A DNA stretch of 42,502 nt. Origin: Polyangiaceae bacterium (GTDB taxonomy: Bacteria > Myxococcota_A > Polyangia > Polyangiales > Polyangiaceae). This document shows positions 24,423 through 34,107 of the stretch, piece by piece; within the stretch, counting starts at the first letter, position 1; each line of letters opens with the position of its first letter. Made by a program: the position numbers and the translations under genes. The notes under the pieces are model-generated. The model searched no databases. It was not told where the DNA came from and saw nothing but the letters and a program-made list of their open reading frames with translations. The stretch spans positions 1-42,502 of the forward strand of contig JAKLKA010000053.1 in the NCBI GenBank assembly GCA_023150915.1, written 5' to 3'.

Positions 24423-24998
24423 TCAGCGCGAAGTACGCTGATGGATCACGTTCATGGCTGCCGGAAGACCCCGGCTGGCCAGGAGCGTGATCGCCTCGAC
24501 GGAGCGAGCGAGCACCTCGTCGAGGGCCGCCCGCTCCTGAGGGGCGAACGCCTGTAGCACGAAATCTGCGACGTCACCCCGAAATTCGGGGGGCGGCCGG
24601 CCAATCCCGACCCGCAGCCTCGCGGTACCCGGGCCCAGGTGCTCGCTGACCGACCGGATCCCGCGGTGCCCGGCGTCGCCCCCGCCCTGCTTCATGCGCA
24701 GCTCGCCGAAGGGCAGGTCCAGCTCGTCGTGGATCAGCAGCACCTGGCTGGGCTCGAGCTTGTAGAAGGCCGCACAGGGCTGAACGCTGCGCCCCGACTC
24801 GTTCATGAACGTCTCGGGGCAGAGCGCGGCCAGCGGCTGCCCGCCCAGCGACAGCGACGCCAGCCGGCCGTTGAACTTCTCGCGCCAGGGCCCACCGCCA
24901 GCGACCTCGACCGCGCGCTCGGCCACCATCACGCCCACGTTGTGGCGGGTGGCGGCGTAACGCGCGCCCGGGTTGCCCAGGCCAACCAGCAGGATCAC
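24423..24998 (-). CDS. pth: peptidyl-tRNA hydrolase
   Basis: A 191-residue enzyme that frees tRNA from abandoned peptidyl-tRNA. VILLVGLGNPG opens the family fold. His19 in RHNVG is the catalytic His, FMNESG (65-70) gives the substrate Asn, and HDELDLP (90-96) carries Asp91. In the KxGGGxxGHNG motif the sequence is KQGGGDAGHRG: the Asn after His is an Arg here. FVLQAFAPQER is the C-terminal family helix. The GTG at 24998 overlaps the rplY stop by four bases (GTGA). The rplY-pth order is conserved across many bacteria. The protein is cytoplasmic. Confidence 0.95.
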   Translation of the reverse strand: MILLVGLGNPGARYAATRHNVGVMVAERAVEVAGGGPWREKFNGRLASLSLGGQPLAALCPETFMNESGRSVQPCAAFYKLEPSQVLLIHDELDLPFGELRMKQGGGDAGHRGIRSVSEHLGPGTARLRVGIGRPPPEFRGDVADFVLQAFAPQERAALDEVLARSVEAITLLASRGLPAAMNVIHQRTSR

Positions 24999-25678
24999 TT
25001 CTTGGCGGGCTTGGCCTCGGCCTTGGCAGCGCCCGCAGCCGGAGCAGCGCCCGCAGCCGGAGCAGCGCCCGCGGGAGCGGCGCCCGCGGCAGCCGTGGCG
25101 GCCGCCTCTTCTTCGACCACCTTCTTCATCGTGACGACGGCGGCGATGGTCTGCTCGGGCGGCAGGCGAACGGTGACACCGGCCGGCAGCGCGAGCGCGC
25201 TGACCGGAAGCGACTGATCGATGCCGAGCTCGGTGATGTCGTGGACCAGCTTGGCCGGGATGTCCTTGGGCAGGCACCGCACCGGAAGCCGGCGGAACAC
25301 CTGGCGCTGCTCGCCGCCGTCGACCACGCCCTTGGGCTTGCCGGTCAGCTCGAGCGGAACCTCGACATCCACCGGCGCGTCCAGAGCAATCTTCAAGAAG
25401 TCCGCGTGCAAGAGCGCGCGGGACACCGGGTGGTACTGATAGTCGGTGAGCAGCACGGTCAGCTTCTCTTTGCCCTCGACGTCCAGCTCGATCGGCGAGT
25501 TGCGACCCAGCGGCTGCGCGAGCACGCCGACCAGATCTTTGGGCGACACGGCCAGCGCCAGGGCGGGCTCACCCTTGCCGTAGGCGATGGCGGGGATGGT
25601 GCCGGCGGCGCGCATGCGGCGCGACACGTTCTTTCCGGCGGCTTGACGGTGATTGGCGGCAATTTTGGCGAGCTGCAT
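24995..25678 (-). CDS. rplY: 50S ribosomal protein L25/Ctc (general stress protein type)
   Basis: A 227-residue Ctc-type L25 with the N-terminal 5S-rRNA-binding domain (about 1-95; GKNVSRRMRAAGTIPAIAYG, LHADFLKI) and the C-terminal TL5 domain (about 96-185). The tail from 188 to 227 is low-complexity Ala/Gly/Pro ending in a Lys-rich AEAKPAKK. Length with the tail exceeds the usual 200-205. The ATG at 25678 lies 27 bases after prs, the standard prs-rplY-pth order. The Ala-rich tail includes short DNA repeats. Confidence 0.95.
   Translation of the reverse strand: MQLAKIAANHRQAAGKNVSRRMRAAGTIPAIAYGKGEPALALAVSPKDLVGVLAQPLGRNSPIELDVEGKEKLTVLLTDYQYHPVSRALLHADFLKIALDAPVDVEVPLELTGKPKGVVDGGEQRQVFRRLPVRCLPKDIPAKLVHDITELGIDQSLPVSALALPAGVTVRLPPEQTIAAVVTMKKVVEEEAAATAAAGAAPAGAAPAAGAAPAAGAAKAEAKPAKK
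25026..25061 (-). repeat. two tandem 18-bp repeats in the rplY tail
   Basis: GCAGCGCCCGCAGCCGGA occurs at 25026-25043 and again at 25044-25061, with a partial third copy (GCAGCGCCCGC) from 25062. They encode Ala/Gly/Pro units of the disordered tail. Confidence 0.9.
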
Positions 25679-25705
25679 GACGACTTTCCTTCGAACCTGA
25701 CGAGC

Positions 25706-26662
25706 TCACACGAAGAGCGAGCTCACGGAATCACTGTTGTGGATGCGGCGAATGGCCTCGCCGAGCAGGCGCCCGATGCTGAGCACCTTGATCTTGTCGC
25801 AGGCGCGCGCCTCTTCCGAGGGCGCGATCGAGTTGGTGACCACCACCTCTTTCAAGGCCGACTCTTGAATGCGCTGGATGGCCGGGCCGCTGAAGACGCC
25901 GTGGCTGGCGCACGCGACCACGCTCTTCGCGCCGTAGTCCATCAGGGCGCGGGCGGCGTTGCACAGCGTGCCCGCGGTGTCGATGATGTCGTCGACGATG
26001 ATGCAGTCTTTGCCCTCGACGTCGCCGATGATGTTCATCACCTCGCTGACGTTGGCGCGCTCGCGGCGCTTGTCGACGATGGCCAGCGACGCGCCCAGAC
26101 GCTTGCTGTAGGCGCGCGCGCGCTCGACCCCACCGGCATCGGGCGAGATCACGCAGGCGCTCTCGTCGAAGCGCAGCTTCAAGTAGTCGTCCAGGAAGAC
26201 CGGCAGCGCGTACAGGTGGTCGAACGGGATGTTGAAGAAGCCCTGGATCTGCCCGGCGTGCAGGTCGACGCACACCGCCCGGGTGACCCCGGCGGTCACC
26301 ATCACGTCGGCGACCAGCTTGCTGGTGATGGGGGGGCGGGGCGCCACCTTGCGATCTTGTCGGGCGTACCCGTAATAGGGAATCACCGCGGTGATCGAGG
26401 CAGCCGACGCCCGGCGGAGCGCGTCGCACAGAATGAGCAGCTCCATCACGTTGTCGTTGACCGGCGAGCTGGTGGGCTGCACCACGTAGGTGTCGAGCCC
26501 CCGCACGTTCTCGCGCACCTCGCAGAAGGTCTCGCCGTCACTGAAGCGCGAGACGCGCGCCTCGCCCAAAGGCGAGCCCAAGACCTGAGTGATCTCTTGA
26601 GCTAGCTGGGGATTCGCGTTCCCGGTAAACAGACAGATTCGCTTGAGGGCCACGGCTCGCAC
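25706..26662 (-). CDS. prs: ribose-phosphate pyrophosphokinase (PRPP synthetase)
   Basis: A 318-residue class I enzyme that makes PRPP from ribose 5-phosphate and ATP, feeding purines, pyrimidines, histidine and tryptophan. Landmarks: [57 protein letters not shown] in part, and the PRPP loop [11 protein letters not shown]. The C-terminus is complete. Its product feeds purD, purA and hisZ pathways seen in the same window. The GTG at 26662 or the GTG three codons later could be the start. A TTGACA-type promoter lies about 60 bases upstream. It heads the prs-rplY-pth-rpsF-rpsR-rplI run. Confidence 0.96.
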   Translation of the reverse strand: MRAVALKRICLFTGNANPQLAQEITQVLGSPLGEARVSRFSDGETFCEVRENVRGLDTYVVQPTSSPVNDNVMELLILCDALRRASAASITAVIPYYGYARQDRKVAPRPPITSKLVADVMVTAGVTRAVCVDLHAGQIQGFFNIPFDHLYALPVFLDDYLKLRFDESACVISPDAGGVERARAYSKRLGASLAIVDKRRERANVSEVMNIIGDVEGKDCIIVDDIIDTAGTLCNAARALMDYGAKSVVACASHGVFSGPAIQRIQESALKEVVVTNSIAPSEEARACDKIKVLSIGRLLGEAIRRIHNSDSVSSLFV

Positions 26663-26722
26663 CCGCCTGCTAACCCCGCGAAAGGACGCATGAACCCTGC
26701 TCCGGGGAAAAAGGGGTGGCGA

Positions 26723-26751
26723 GAACTAGCAGCCAGGGTCCCCGCTGTCAA
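26723..26751 (-). promoter_or_regulatory. probable promoter for the prs operon
   Basis: On the minus strand a perfect TTGACA (26751-26746) is followed after 17 bases by TAGTTC (26728-26723), about 60 bases ahead of the prs start. The -35 match is complete; the -10 match is partial. It sits in the divergent gap with the TM2-like gene. Confidence 0.45.
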
Positions 26752-26823
26752 CGGAAGGCCCTCGAGGCCCGCGGCTTTCGCCCGGGCGTTGACAGCCTGG
26801 CCCCCACTCCCATCTTGGCGGCC

Positions 26824-27024
26824 ATGAGCAAACCCGGCACCGCCGCCGTCCTGTCGTTCGTGATCCCCGGCGTGGGCCAGTTCTACAACGGCAAGTTCCT
26901 GCGCGGCCTGTTCTGGCTGATCGTGACCCCCGGCCTGTGGATTGGCTCCGGCGGGTTCGTGGGCTGGGTCTGCCACCTGGCAGCGGCGTACACCGCGTAT
27001 TCGTGGGCCAAGGACCACCCTTGA
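26824..27024 (+). CDS. small TM2-like membrane protein
   Basis: A 66-residue protein starting MSKPGTAAVLSFVIPGVGQF. It has two hydrophobic segments, at about residues 6-16 with 24-36 and at 38-54, and the PGVGQFYNGKFLRGLFWL pattern typical of TM2 domains (PGxGQFYxGxxxxG). TM2 proteins sit in the inner membrane; their role is unknown in bacteria. The ATG at 26824 is chosen because it begins the TM2 pattern; the frame is open 36 codons before it. It converges with the kinase gene, whose stop lies 4 bases beyond. It is transcribed alone. Confidence 0.7.
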   Translation: MSKPGTAAVLSFVIPGVGQFYNGKFLRGLFWLIVTPGLWIGSGGFVGWVCHLAAAYTAYSWAKDHP

Positions 27025-27028
27025 GCCG

Positions 27029-28492
27029 TCAGCGGTAGGGGTTGCTCGGCAGCTCTTCCCCACCCTTGCCGCCGAGCTTTCCGCCGCCCACGGGCTTGGC
27101 GGGCTTCTTCGGGGCCGGCGCGGCCGATGCGCTGGCAGCTGGATCGATCGCTGGGCTCACCGCCGACGGAGCGGCGGGGGGCGCCGGCTCGGATCGAGCG
27201 CTGGGCGTGGGCGACGGGGCGACGGCGACGGCGGCGGCGGTCGGTGCCGGCCCCGGGCCCGAGCCGGTGGAGCGGCCGAGCAAGAACAGCAGCACGCCGC
27301 CGACCAGCAGCGCAGCGGCGACCCCGATGAGCAGGCCGGTGCGCTTCGGCGCCGGCGGCGCCAGCACGGTGACCTGGCTCTTCGAGAGCGGCTCGGCCAC
27401 CGTCAGGTCGCCTTCGCCCGGCACCACCATGGCGGCGCTCGACACGCTCGACGCCACCGCGCTGCGCACGAACGGGGCAGCCTGGCTCGGCTCGCTGCGC
27501 GCCAGCCAGGCGCGCACGGCATCGCGCTGCTGCTCGATCTCGGCGCCCAGCACCCCGGTCACGTATTGCGCCAGCTCTTTCGGCGCCGCCAGCTTGCCCA
27601 GCGCCGTCGCGACCCGCTCCAGCGCGTCGGCGAACTCGGCGGCGGTCGCGTAGCGCTTGTCACGGTCGCGCTCCAGCGCCTTCATCACGATCTCGGACAG
27701 CGCGGGGTCCACGTGCGGCGCCGCCTCGTGCAAGACCGGGATTGGGTCGTTCAAGACCCGAGAGAGCGTGGCCGCCTCGTTCTCGCTCTTGAAGAGGCGC
27801 CGACCCGCCAGCACCTCCCACAGTACGATGCCTGCGGCAAAGACGTCGGCGCGTCGATCGAGGTCGGTCTGCCCCAGCGCTTGCTCGGGCGCCATGTAAG
27901 CGATCTTGCCTTTCAGCTGCCCCACGCGCGTGCCGGCGAGGCGCGTCGCGGCGCGCGCCACGCCGAAGTCCGTGATGCGACACACACCGTCGACGCCCAC
28001 CAGCAGGTTCTGCGGCGACACGTCGCGGTGGACCAGCGACGTGGGCTGCCCGGCCTCGTCTTTCAGCTCGTGAGCCGCGTGCAGGCCCGCCAGCATGTCG
28101 AGCACCACGCGGATCACGATGGGCTCGGGCACGCGCTGGCTCGAAGTGGCCGCGCGGGCGAGCAGCCGCGCCAGCGTGTCGCCCTCGATGTACTCCATCA
28201 CCAGGTAGTAGCCACGCGGGCTGGCACCGACCTCGAGAATGCTCACCACGTTCGGGTGGTGGATGCCGGCTGCGAGCCGCGCTTCGTCCAGGAACATGTC
28301 GACGAACTCTTGGTCGCCGGCCAGGTGCGGGTGCAGTCGCTTGATGGCGACCATGCGCTGGAACCCGCCCACGCCCGAGAGCCGCGCCAGAAACACCGTG
28401 GCCATGCCGCCGGAGGCGATCTCGGCCACCAGCTCGTAGCGGTCGACGAGCTGCCGCCCCTCGTGATCGACGTCGATCAGGCGCGCCGGCAC
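27029..28492 (-). CDS. transmembrane serine/threonine protein kinase
   Basis: A 487-residue Hanks-type kinase. The kinase domain at about 18-310 has the Gly loop ASGGMATVF (26-34), VAIK with Lys51, Glu70 in helix C, HRDVSPQN (155-162, a form common in myxobacteria), DFG (175-177) and APE (201-203). A helical juxtamembrane part follows. One membrane segment, GLLIGVAAALLVGGVLLFLL, lies near residue 395. Outside it is a short Ala/Pro-rich tail ending PSNPYR with no sensor domain. The GTG at 28492 begins 3 bases after the stop of the exported TPR gene, so both are co-transcribed. Its likely role is signalling; the substrate is not visible. RD-type catalysis suggests activation-loop phosphorylation. 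Confidence 0.93.
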   Translation of the reverse strand: MPARLIDVDHEGRQLVDRYELVAEIASGGMATVFLARLSGVGGFQRMVAIKRLHPHLAGDQEFVDMFLDEARLAAGIHHPNVVSILEVGASPRGYYLVMEYIEGDTLARLLARAATSSQRVPEPIVIRVVLDMLAGLHAAHELKDEAGQPTSLVHRDVSPQNLLVGVDGVCRITDFGVARAATRLAGTRVGQLKGKIAYMAPEQALGQTDLDRRADVFAAGIVLWEVLAGRRLFKSENEAATLSRVLNDPIPVLHEAAPHVDPALSEIVMKALERDRDKRYATAAEFADALERVATALGKLAAPKELAQYVTGVLGAEIEQQRDAVRAWLARSEPSQAAPFVRSAVASSVSSAAMVVPGEGDLTVAEPLSKSQVTVLAPPAPKRTGLLIGVAAALLVGGVLLFLLGRSTGSGPGPAPTAAAVAVAPSPTPSARSEPAPPAAPSAVSPAIDPAASASAAPAPKKPAKPVGGGKLGGKGGEELPSNPYR

Positions 28493-28495
28493 GGC

Positions 28496-29491
28496 CTAGA
28501 ACCTCCCCCGGGCGCCGGCGGCCCCGAACCCGAGCCAGGGCTCGACCCGGGCGCTGCCCTTCGGCTTGCCCGACCAATCGGTGAACAGCACGCCGATCAC
28601 GCCGCTGGTCACGGCCAAGCCGGCGGTCACGCCCAAGAGAATGTTGGTTCGGCTCTGCCGATCCAGGCCGTCTTGATAGGCAGGGCAGCTGGTCCCTTGG
28701 CCGGCGCACTGTTCGCGCACCGTGTCGGCACCGGGGTTGTTCTGCGTGTCGATGCCGCTCCAGATCGTCACGCCCCCGGCGATCACGGTCAGCCCAGCGC
28801 CCACGTAGAACACGATCGGCGGCAGGCCCGACCGGTCGTCGGCCCCGGGGTCGCGCGGTGGAACGACGGTCACTGCCGGCGGCGGGGCCTTCGAGGCGGC
28901 GGGCGGCTCGGGGGCGTCCGCGGGCGGAACGAAGTCAGCCTCGCTCTTCCCACCGGCGCTGGCCTTCACCGTGGTCACCTGCGGCCGGCGACCGGGCCAG
29001 CTGGCGCTGATCTGTGCATCGCCCGGCGCGAGGTAGGCGGTGCGCTGGTCGGTCGCGCCGCCGTGGACGATGGTCGTGCCGACCACCAGCTCGCACGCCG
29101 GGCGGCACCCGACCCGCAGGGCGTGCAGCTCTTTCCGGGCCCGATCGAGGATCGGCGCCGCGGTCTTCTTCAGCGCCGCGTCGCCCGCGTGACGCGCCAG
29201 GCCCAGCTCGGCCAGGGTCGCGGCGCGGTCGAGCTGCCCGGCCTTGTCCCGCGCGCGGATCGCCAGCTCGAGCGCGACGGCGCTGGGCGCGCGAGCGTCG
29301 GCCGCTTCGAAGTGCTCCGCCGCCTCGGTCCAGGCCCGCGCCTTGAAGGACTGCTTGCCCTGATCGAACTCGGCGGCCGCTGCCTTGATGTCCTCGGCAG
29401 ACGGGCCGGCCGCAGAGGGGCGCCCCCACGCCAGCGCCACGGCTGCGACCAAGAACCCGAGGCGTGATGCTGTGGGAAGCGGACCCCTCAT
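28496..29491 (-). CDS. exported TPR protein paired with the kinase
   Basis: A 331-residue protein with a signal peptide, residues 1-28 ending RPSAA. Residues about 32-115 are helical TPR-like (AAAEFDQGKQSFKARAWTEA, AEHFEAADARAPSAVALELA). Residues about 120-175 form a small beta domain resembling PEGA (LRVGCRPACELVVGTTIVHG) with a Cys pair. A Pro-rich linker is followed by two membrane segments (IVFYVGAGLTVIAGGVTIW and ILLGVTAGLAVTSGVIGVLF). The ATG at 29491 is chosen; a GTG four codons upstream is possible. Ending 3 bases from the kinase gene, it may be the extracytoplasmic partner that the kinase itself lacks. This is inference from context. Confidence 0.72.
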   Translation of the reverse strand: MRGPLPTASRLGFLVAAVALAWGRPSAAGPSAEDIKAAAAEFDQGKQSFKARAWTEAAEHFEAADARAPSAVALELAIRARDKAGQLDRAATLAELGLARHAGDAALKKTAAPILDRARKELHALRVGCRPACELVVGTTIVHGGATDQRTAYLAPGDAQISASWPGRRPQVTTVKASAGGKSEADFVPPADAPEPPAASKAPPPAVTVVPPRDPGADDRSGLPPIVFYVGAGLTVIAGGVTIWSGIDTQNNPGADTVREQCAGQGTSCPAYQDGLDRQSRTNILLGVTAGLAVTSGVIGVLFTDWSGKPKGSARVEPWLGFGAAGARGRF

Positions 29492-29569
29492 CGCGATCGA
29501 CACGACAAGGCTACACCCAATCCCTTGCAGGGGCGATCTACGGTGCGCGCGCGCACTCGCACCTACACC

Positions 29570-30979
<1,410 letters not shown>

Positions 30980-30998
30980 GGGTGCGGGTTCCCTGGGT

Positions 30999-31976
30999 TC
31001 AGACGGCGCGCGCCGTGTCCAAGATGGCGGGAAGAATGCGGTGCGAAAGCGGGAGGTACTCCATCTCGAGGGTGTACGGGAAGGGCGTGTCGTAACCCGT
31101 CACGCGCACCGGCGGCGCCTCGAGGTGGTAGAACGCCTTCTCGCAGACCAGGCTGACCAGCTCCGAACCGAAGCCGCAGGTCTTGGGCGCTTCGTGCACG
31201 ATGATCAGGCGCCCCGTCCTCTTCACGCTGGCGATGATGGTCTCGATGTCCACCGGCCAGAGCGTGCGCAGGTCGACCACCTCGGCCTCGATACCCTGCT
31301 CGGCAGCCTTCTGCGCGGCGTCGAGCGCCTCGTACAGCATGGCGCCGTAGGCAATCACGGTGACGTGCCGGCCCTCGCGCACCACCGCGGCGCTCTCGAG
31401 CGGAACGGTGTACTCGCCCTCGGGCACGTCCCCCTTGGCGGCGCGGTAGACGCGCTTGGGCTCGAAGAAGAGCACCGGATCGGGATCGGCGATCGACGCG
31501 AGCAACATGCCCTTGGCGTCGTAGGGGTTCGACGGGCACACCACCTTCAGCCCGGCCACGTGGATGAACTGCGCCTCGGGGTGCTGCGAGTGATAGTGGC
31601 CACCGCGAATGCCGCCGCCCACCGGCGTGCGGATCACCATCTTCGAGGTGTACTCGCCGCCCGACCGGTAGCGATACTTCGCCACCTCGCTCACGATCTG
31701 GTCGTAGGCGGGCCAGATGAAGTCCGAGAACTGGATCTCGGGCACCGGGATCATGCCGTAGAGGGCCATGCCCACTGCTGCGCCGATGATGCCGCCCTCG
31801 GAGAGCGGCGTGTCCACCACGCGGGCGTCGCCGAATTCGTCGTACAGGCCGCTGGTCACGCGGAACACGCCGCCGACCTTGCCCACGTCTTCCCCCATGA
31901 CCACGACGCGCTCGTCTTTGCGCATGGCGATGCGCAGTGCGTCGTTGATGGCCTGAACCATGTTCATCTGAGTCAT
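30999..31976 (-). CDS. bkdAB: 2-oxoisovalerate dehydrogenase E1 beta
   Basis: A 325-residue transketolase-like subunit. Landmarks: MGEDVGKVGGVFRVTSGL (27-44), DTPLSEGGIIGAAVGMA, EIQFSDFIWPAYDQIVSE, RYRSGGEYTSKMVIRTPVGG, HYHSQHPEAQFIHVAGLKVV and DPDPVLFFEPKRVYRA. These match the branched-chain rather than pyruvate form. With E1alpha it forms the heterotetramer that decarboxylates the oxoacids of valine, leucine and isoleucine. In Myxococcus the corresponding esg genes are needed for developmental E-signalling and iso-fatty-acid synthesis. The ATG at 31976 has AGAGGAAAG a few bases upstream; the frame is open much further but that part overlaps E1alpha. The gap to E1alpha is 35 bases. Confidence 0.95.
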   Translation of the reverse strand: MTQMNMVQAINDALRIAMRKDERVVVMGEDVGKVGGVFRVTSGLYDEFGDARVVDTPLSEGGIIGAAVGMALYGMIPVPEIQFSDFIWPAYDQIVSEVAKYRYRSGGEYTSKMVIRTPVGGGIRGGHYHSQHPEAQFIHVAGLKVVCPSNPYDAKGMLLASIADPDPVLFFEPKRVYRAAKGDVPEGEYTVPLESAAVVREGRHVTVIAYGAMLYEALDAAQKAAEQGIEAEVVDLRTLWPVDIETIIASVKRTGRLIIVHEAPKTCGFGSELVSLVCEKAFYHLEAPPVRVTGYDTPFPYTLEMEYLPLSHRILPAILDTARAV

Positions 31977-32011
31977 GACGATTCTTTCCTCTGGCAGTCT
32001 GCCGTGAGCGT

Positions 32012-33145
32012 TCAATGGTGGGCGGACGGGGCGCGGGGGCCGGCCAAGACCTCGGCCCGCTGCTCGCGCAGGTGCCAGGGCAACGATGCGTACACGTCGT
32101 CGAACATCGACTCGAGCGAGGGCGCCGGGGTCTTCTCGGCGGCCTCGACCACGTCGCGCAGGCGCGCGTCGATTTCGGTCCGCAGCTTCTGCTCTTCGGC
32201 TTCGGTGAACCACCCCTGCTTGTCCAGATAGCGCTTGATGCGCGCCAGCGGGTCCCGGTCGGCCCAGGGGTCGAGCAGGCTCTTGTCGCGGTAGCGCGTC
32301 GGGTCGTCACTGGTCGAGTGGCCCCCCATGCGATAGGTGATGGCCTCGATCAGCGTCGGCCCCTCGCCCGCCGAAGCCCGCCGGATGGCGTCCCGCGTGA
32401 CCGCGATGACCGCGAACAGGTCGTTGCCGTCCACGCGCACGCCGGGCACGCCGTAGGCGACGCCCTTCTCGGCGAAGGTGCGGCTGGCGGTCTGCCGCTC
32501 GGTGGGCACGCTGATCGCCCAGCCGTTGTTCCGGCACAAAAATACCGTGGGAGCCTTGAACACGCCGGCGAAGTTCAGGCCGTTGTGGAACTCGTTCGAG
32601 CTGGTGGCACCCTCGCCGAAGTAGGTCAGCGCGACCAGGTCGCGCTTCTGGATCTTGGCGGCCCAGGCGAAGCCCACCGCCTGGGTGATCTGCGTGCCAA
32701 TGGGCGAGCTCACGCTGCCGAATTGGGCCGCCTTGCAGGTGTAGTGGTCCGGCATCTGACGACCCTTCACCGGATCGTTGGCGTTGCCGAACATGTTGTC
32801 GATGTAACGCTCGAGCTGCATGCCCCGGAGCAGCGCGGCGCCGAACTCGCGGTAGCAGGGGAAGAGCCAGTCTTGCTTGCGCAGGGCGTAGGCCGAGCCG
32901 ATGATCGCGGCCTCTTCGCCCAGCGAGCCGATGTGGAAGCCGATCCGGCCCTGGCGCTGCAGCGTGACCAGGCGGTCGTCCACCAAGCGCGTGAGCACCA
33001 TGTGGCGGTAGAGGTGCACCACCTCTTCGGGCGAGAGCCCGGGGTCGTTCCGAGCGTCCAGGCTGCCGTCGGGGCCGAGCACGCGCACGACGTCGTCGTC
33101 GCTCAGGGCCGCTGTGTAGATGCTCTCGTGGGCTGCTGACGTCAT
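32012..33145 (-). CDS. bkdAA: 2-oxoisovalerate dehydrogenase E1 alpha
   Basis: A 377-residue thiamine-diphosphate enzyme that decarboxylates branched-chain 2-oxoacids. KGRQMPDHY is the branched-chain hallmark (pyruvate E1alpha has GGSMHM here). The ThDP motif is FGEGATSSNEFHNG followed by CRNNGWAIS. GGHSTSDDPTRYR is the C-terminal loop typical of BCKDH. In myxobacteria the resulting isovaleryl-CoA primes iso-odd fatty acids and some secondary metabolites. The ATG at 33145 has GAGAGG just upstream; the open frame extends 46 codons further but lacks homology. It heads the E1alpha-E1beta-E2 group and is preceded by a leader with an inverted repeat and a possible promoter. Confidence 0.95.
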   Translation of the reverse strand: MTSAAHESIYTAALSDDDVVRVLGPDGSLDARNDPGLSPEEVVHLYRHMVLTRLVDDRLVTLQRQGRIGFHIGSLGEEAAIIGSAYALRKQDWLFPCYREFGAALLRGMQLERYIDNMFGNANDPVKGRQMPDHYTCKAAQFGSVSSPIGTQITQAVGFAWAAKIQKRDLVALTYFGEGATSSNEFHNGLNFAGVFKAPTVFLCRNNGWAISVPTERQTASRTFAEKGVAYGVPGVRVDGNDLFAVIAVTRDAIRRASAGEGPTLIEAITYRMGGHSTSDDPTRYRDKSLLDPWADRDPLARIKRYLDKQGWFTEAEEQKLRTEIDARLRDVVEAAEKTPAPSLESMFDDVYASLPWHLREQRAEVLAGPRAPSAHH

Positions 33146-33164
33146 CGGACCTCTCAGGGGATGG

Positions 33165-33188
33165 GGCTCCGCCGGGCGGCACGGAGCC
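33165..33188 (-). promoter_or_regulatory. inverted repeat in the E1alpha leader
   Basis: GGCTCCG (33165-33171) and CGGAGCC (33182-33188) are perfect 7-base complements with a 10-base GC-rich loop, about 20 bases ahead of the E1alpha ATG. In the mRNA this hairpin would lie next to the ribosome binding site; as DNA it could be a repressor site. A further CGGAGCC occurs at 33202-33208. Confidence 0.45.
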
Positions 33189-33204
33189 GGATCAGGGCGG
33201 GCGG

Positions 33205-33233
33205 AGCCTAGTCCATGGCGCCGATGGGCCCAA
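33205..33233 (-). promoter_or_regulatory. possible promoter for the bkd genes
   Basis: On the minus strand TTGGGC (33233-33228) and TAGGCT (33210-33205) are 17 bases apart, about 60 bases ahead of the E1alpha ATG. Each box keeps the three most conserved consensus bases. Transcription would begin just ahead of the leader hairpin. Confidence 0.35.
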
Positions 33234-33297
33234 GCCGGGAAACCGCCGGCGGCTGCCGGGGAAATTCCCGGACAAACGCCCAACGCGCCGCGTCAGC

Positions 33298-34107
33298 TCA
33301 CAGCTCTTCGCGGTGCTCGTGGACCAGGACGCCGAGCTGCCGCGCCATCACCACCAGCGTCGCGAGGCCGAGCACCCGCAACGCCAGGGGGCCCACGAGC
33401 GCGATGCCGCCGATCACACGCTGCAAGAGGGCGAGCAGCCCAAACCCGACCAGCGAGGTCAAGAGCAGAAACCCCAGCGCGACCGCGTAAGGCCCGGGGA
33501 TGCGGCCGATGATGCGAACGGCCGGCACCGGGTTGATCGGGCCCAAGCAGCCGTCGCCATGGGCAGCAACGATCAAGCCCGCCGGCAAATAGAGCAAGCC
33601 CACGAGGCCCAGGCCGAAGGCCACGAGCGGCCCCGCCGGCGGCCCGAGCGCGACCAGCGCGACCAGCGCGCCCGAGAACGACACCAGCCAGGTCAAGAGG
33701 TAGCGGATCAGCGGCGCAAACCACTCGGAAAGGCGCTCGGCGACCTCGGTGTCGATCGCCAGGTCGTCCCTGCCCTCAGCGCTGGCACGCAGCACCAGGA
33801 ACACGAAGGCGATGACGATCGTGGCCGACAAGAGGCCGCCGATCAGCGGAACGTAGGCGGCAAACGCGCTGGTCAGCGCCGCGACCACCGTCGAGACGGC
33901 AATGGCCGGCAAGGCGGGATAGGCGTACGCCCGGAGGAGCGAGGCGGTGAGCGGACGCGCGATGCGCTGCTGCTCGGTGCGGAGAACGCCGCCGCAGATC
34001 GCGCAGGCCGAAAGTCGGACCCGCTCGGGTCCGACCTGCTTGGTTTCATGGGGTTCGCGATAGGCCTGACACTGCTCGCAGAAGCGACGCAGGACGACGT
34101 CGGTCAC
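33298..34107 (-). CDS. zinc-ribbon polytopic membrane protein, DUF4013-like
   Basis: A 269-residue membrane protein. The cytoplasmic N-terminus has a zinc ribbon formed by CEQC (10-13) and CAIC (35-38). Five or six hydrophobic segments follow between about residues 63 and 255. The segment LVGLLYLPAGLIVAAHGDGC followed by LGPINPVPAVRIIGRIPGPY is the pattern of DUF4013-like membrane proteins, where it forms a re-entrant or paired helix. No transport or catalytic motif is seen. The ATG at 34107 overlaps the TerB-like stop by four bases, so the two products are likely to act together at the membrane. The function is unknown. Confidence 0.7.
   Translation of the reverse strand: MTDVVLRRFCEQCQAYREPHETKQVGPERVRLSACAICGGVLRTEQQRIARPLTASLLRAYAYPALPAIAVSTVVAALTSAFAAYVPLIGGLLSATIVIAFVFLVLRASAEGRDDLAIDTEVAERLSEWFAPLIRYLLTWLVSFSGALVALVALGPPAGPLVAFGLGLVGLLYLPAGLIVAAHGDGCLGPINPVPAVRIIGRIPGPYAVALGFLLLTSLVGFGLLALLQRVIGGIALVGPLALRVLGLATLVVMARQLGVLVHEHREEL

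Noticed and set aside
26789-26817. plus-strand TTGACA as promoter of the TM2-like gene
   Set aside because: The -35 is perfect, but no good -10 is found at 16-18 bases and the start codon would fall inside the expected start region. It could serve a leaderless mRNA but the evidence is too weak.
26663-26823. tRNA gene upstream of prs
   Set aside because: I looked for a TTCGAxxCC loop and paired acceptor arms in this and the other gaps and saw none.
26942-29467. 841-codon open frame on the plus strand
   Set aside because: It lies fully antisense to the kinase and TPR genes, lacks any domain pattern and has His/Arg/Gly-heavy composition typical of the complement of GC-rich genes.
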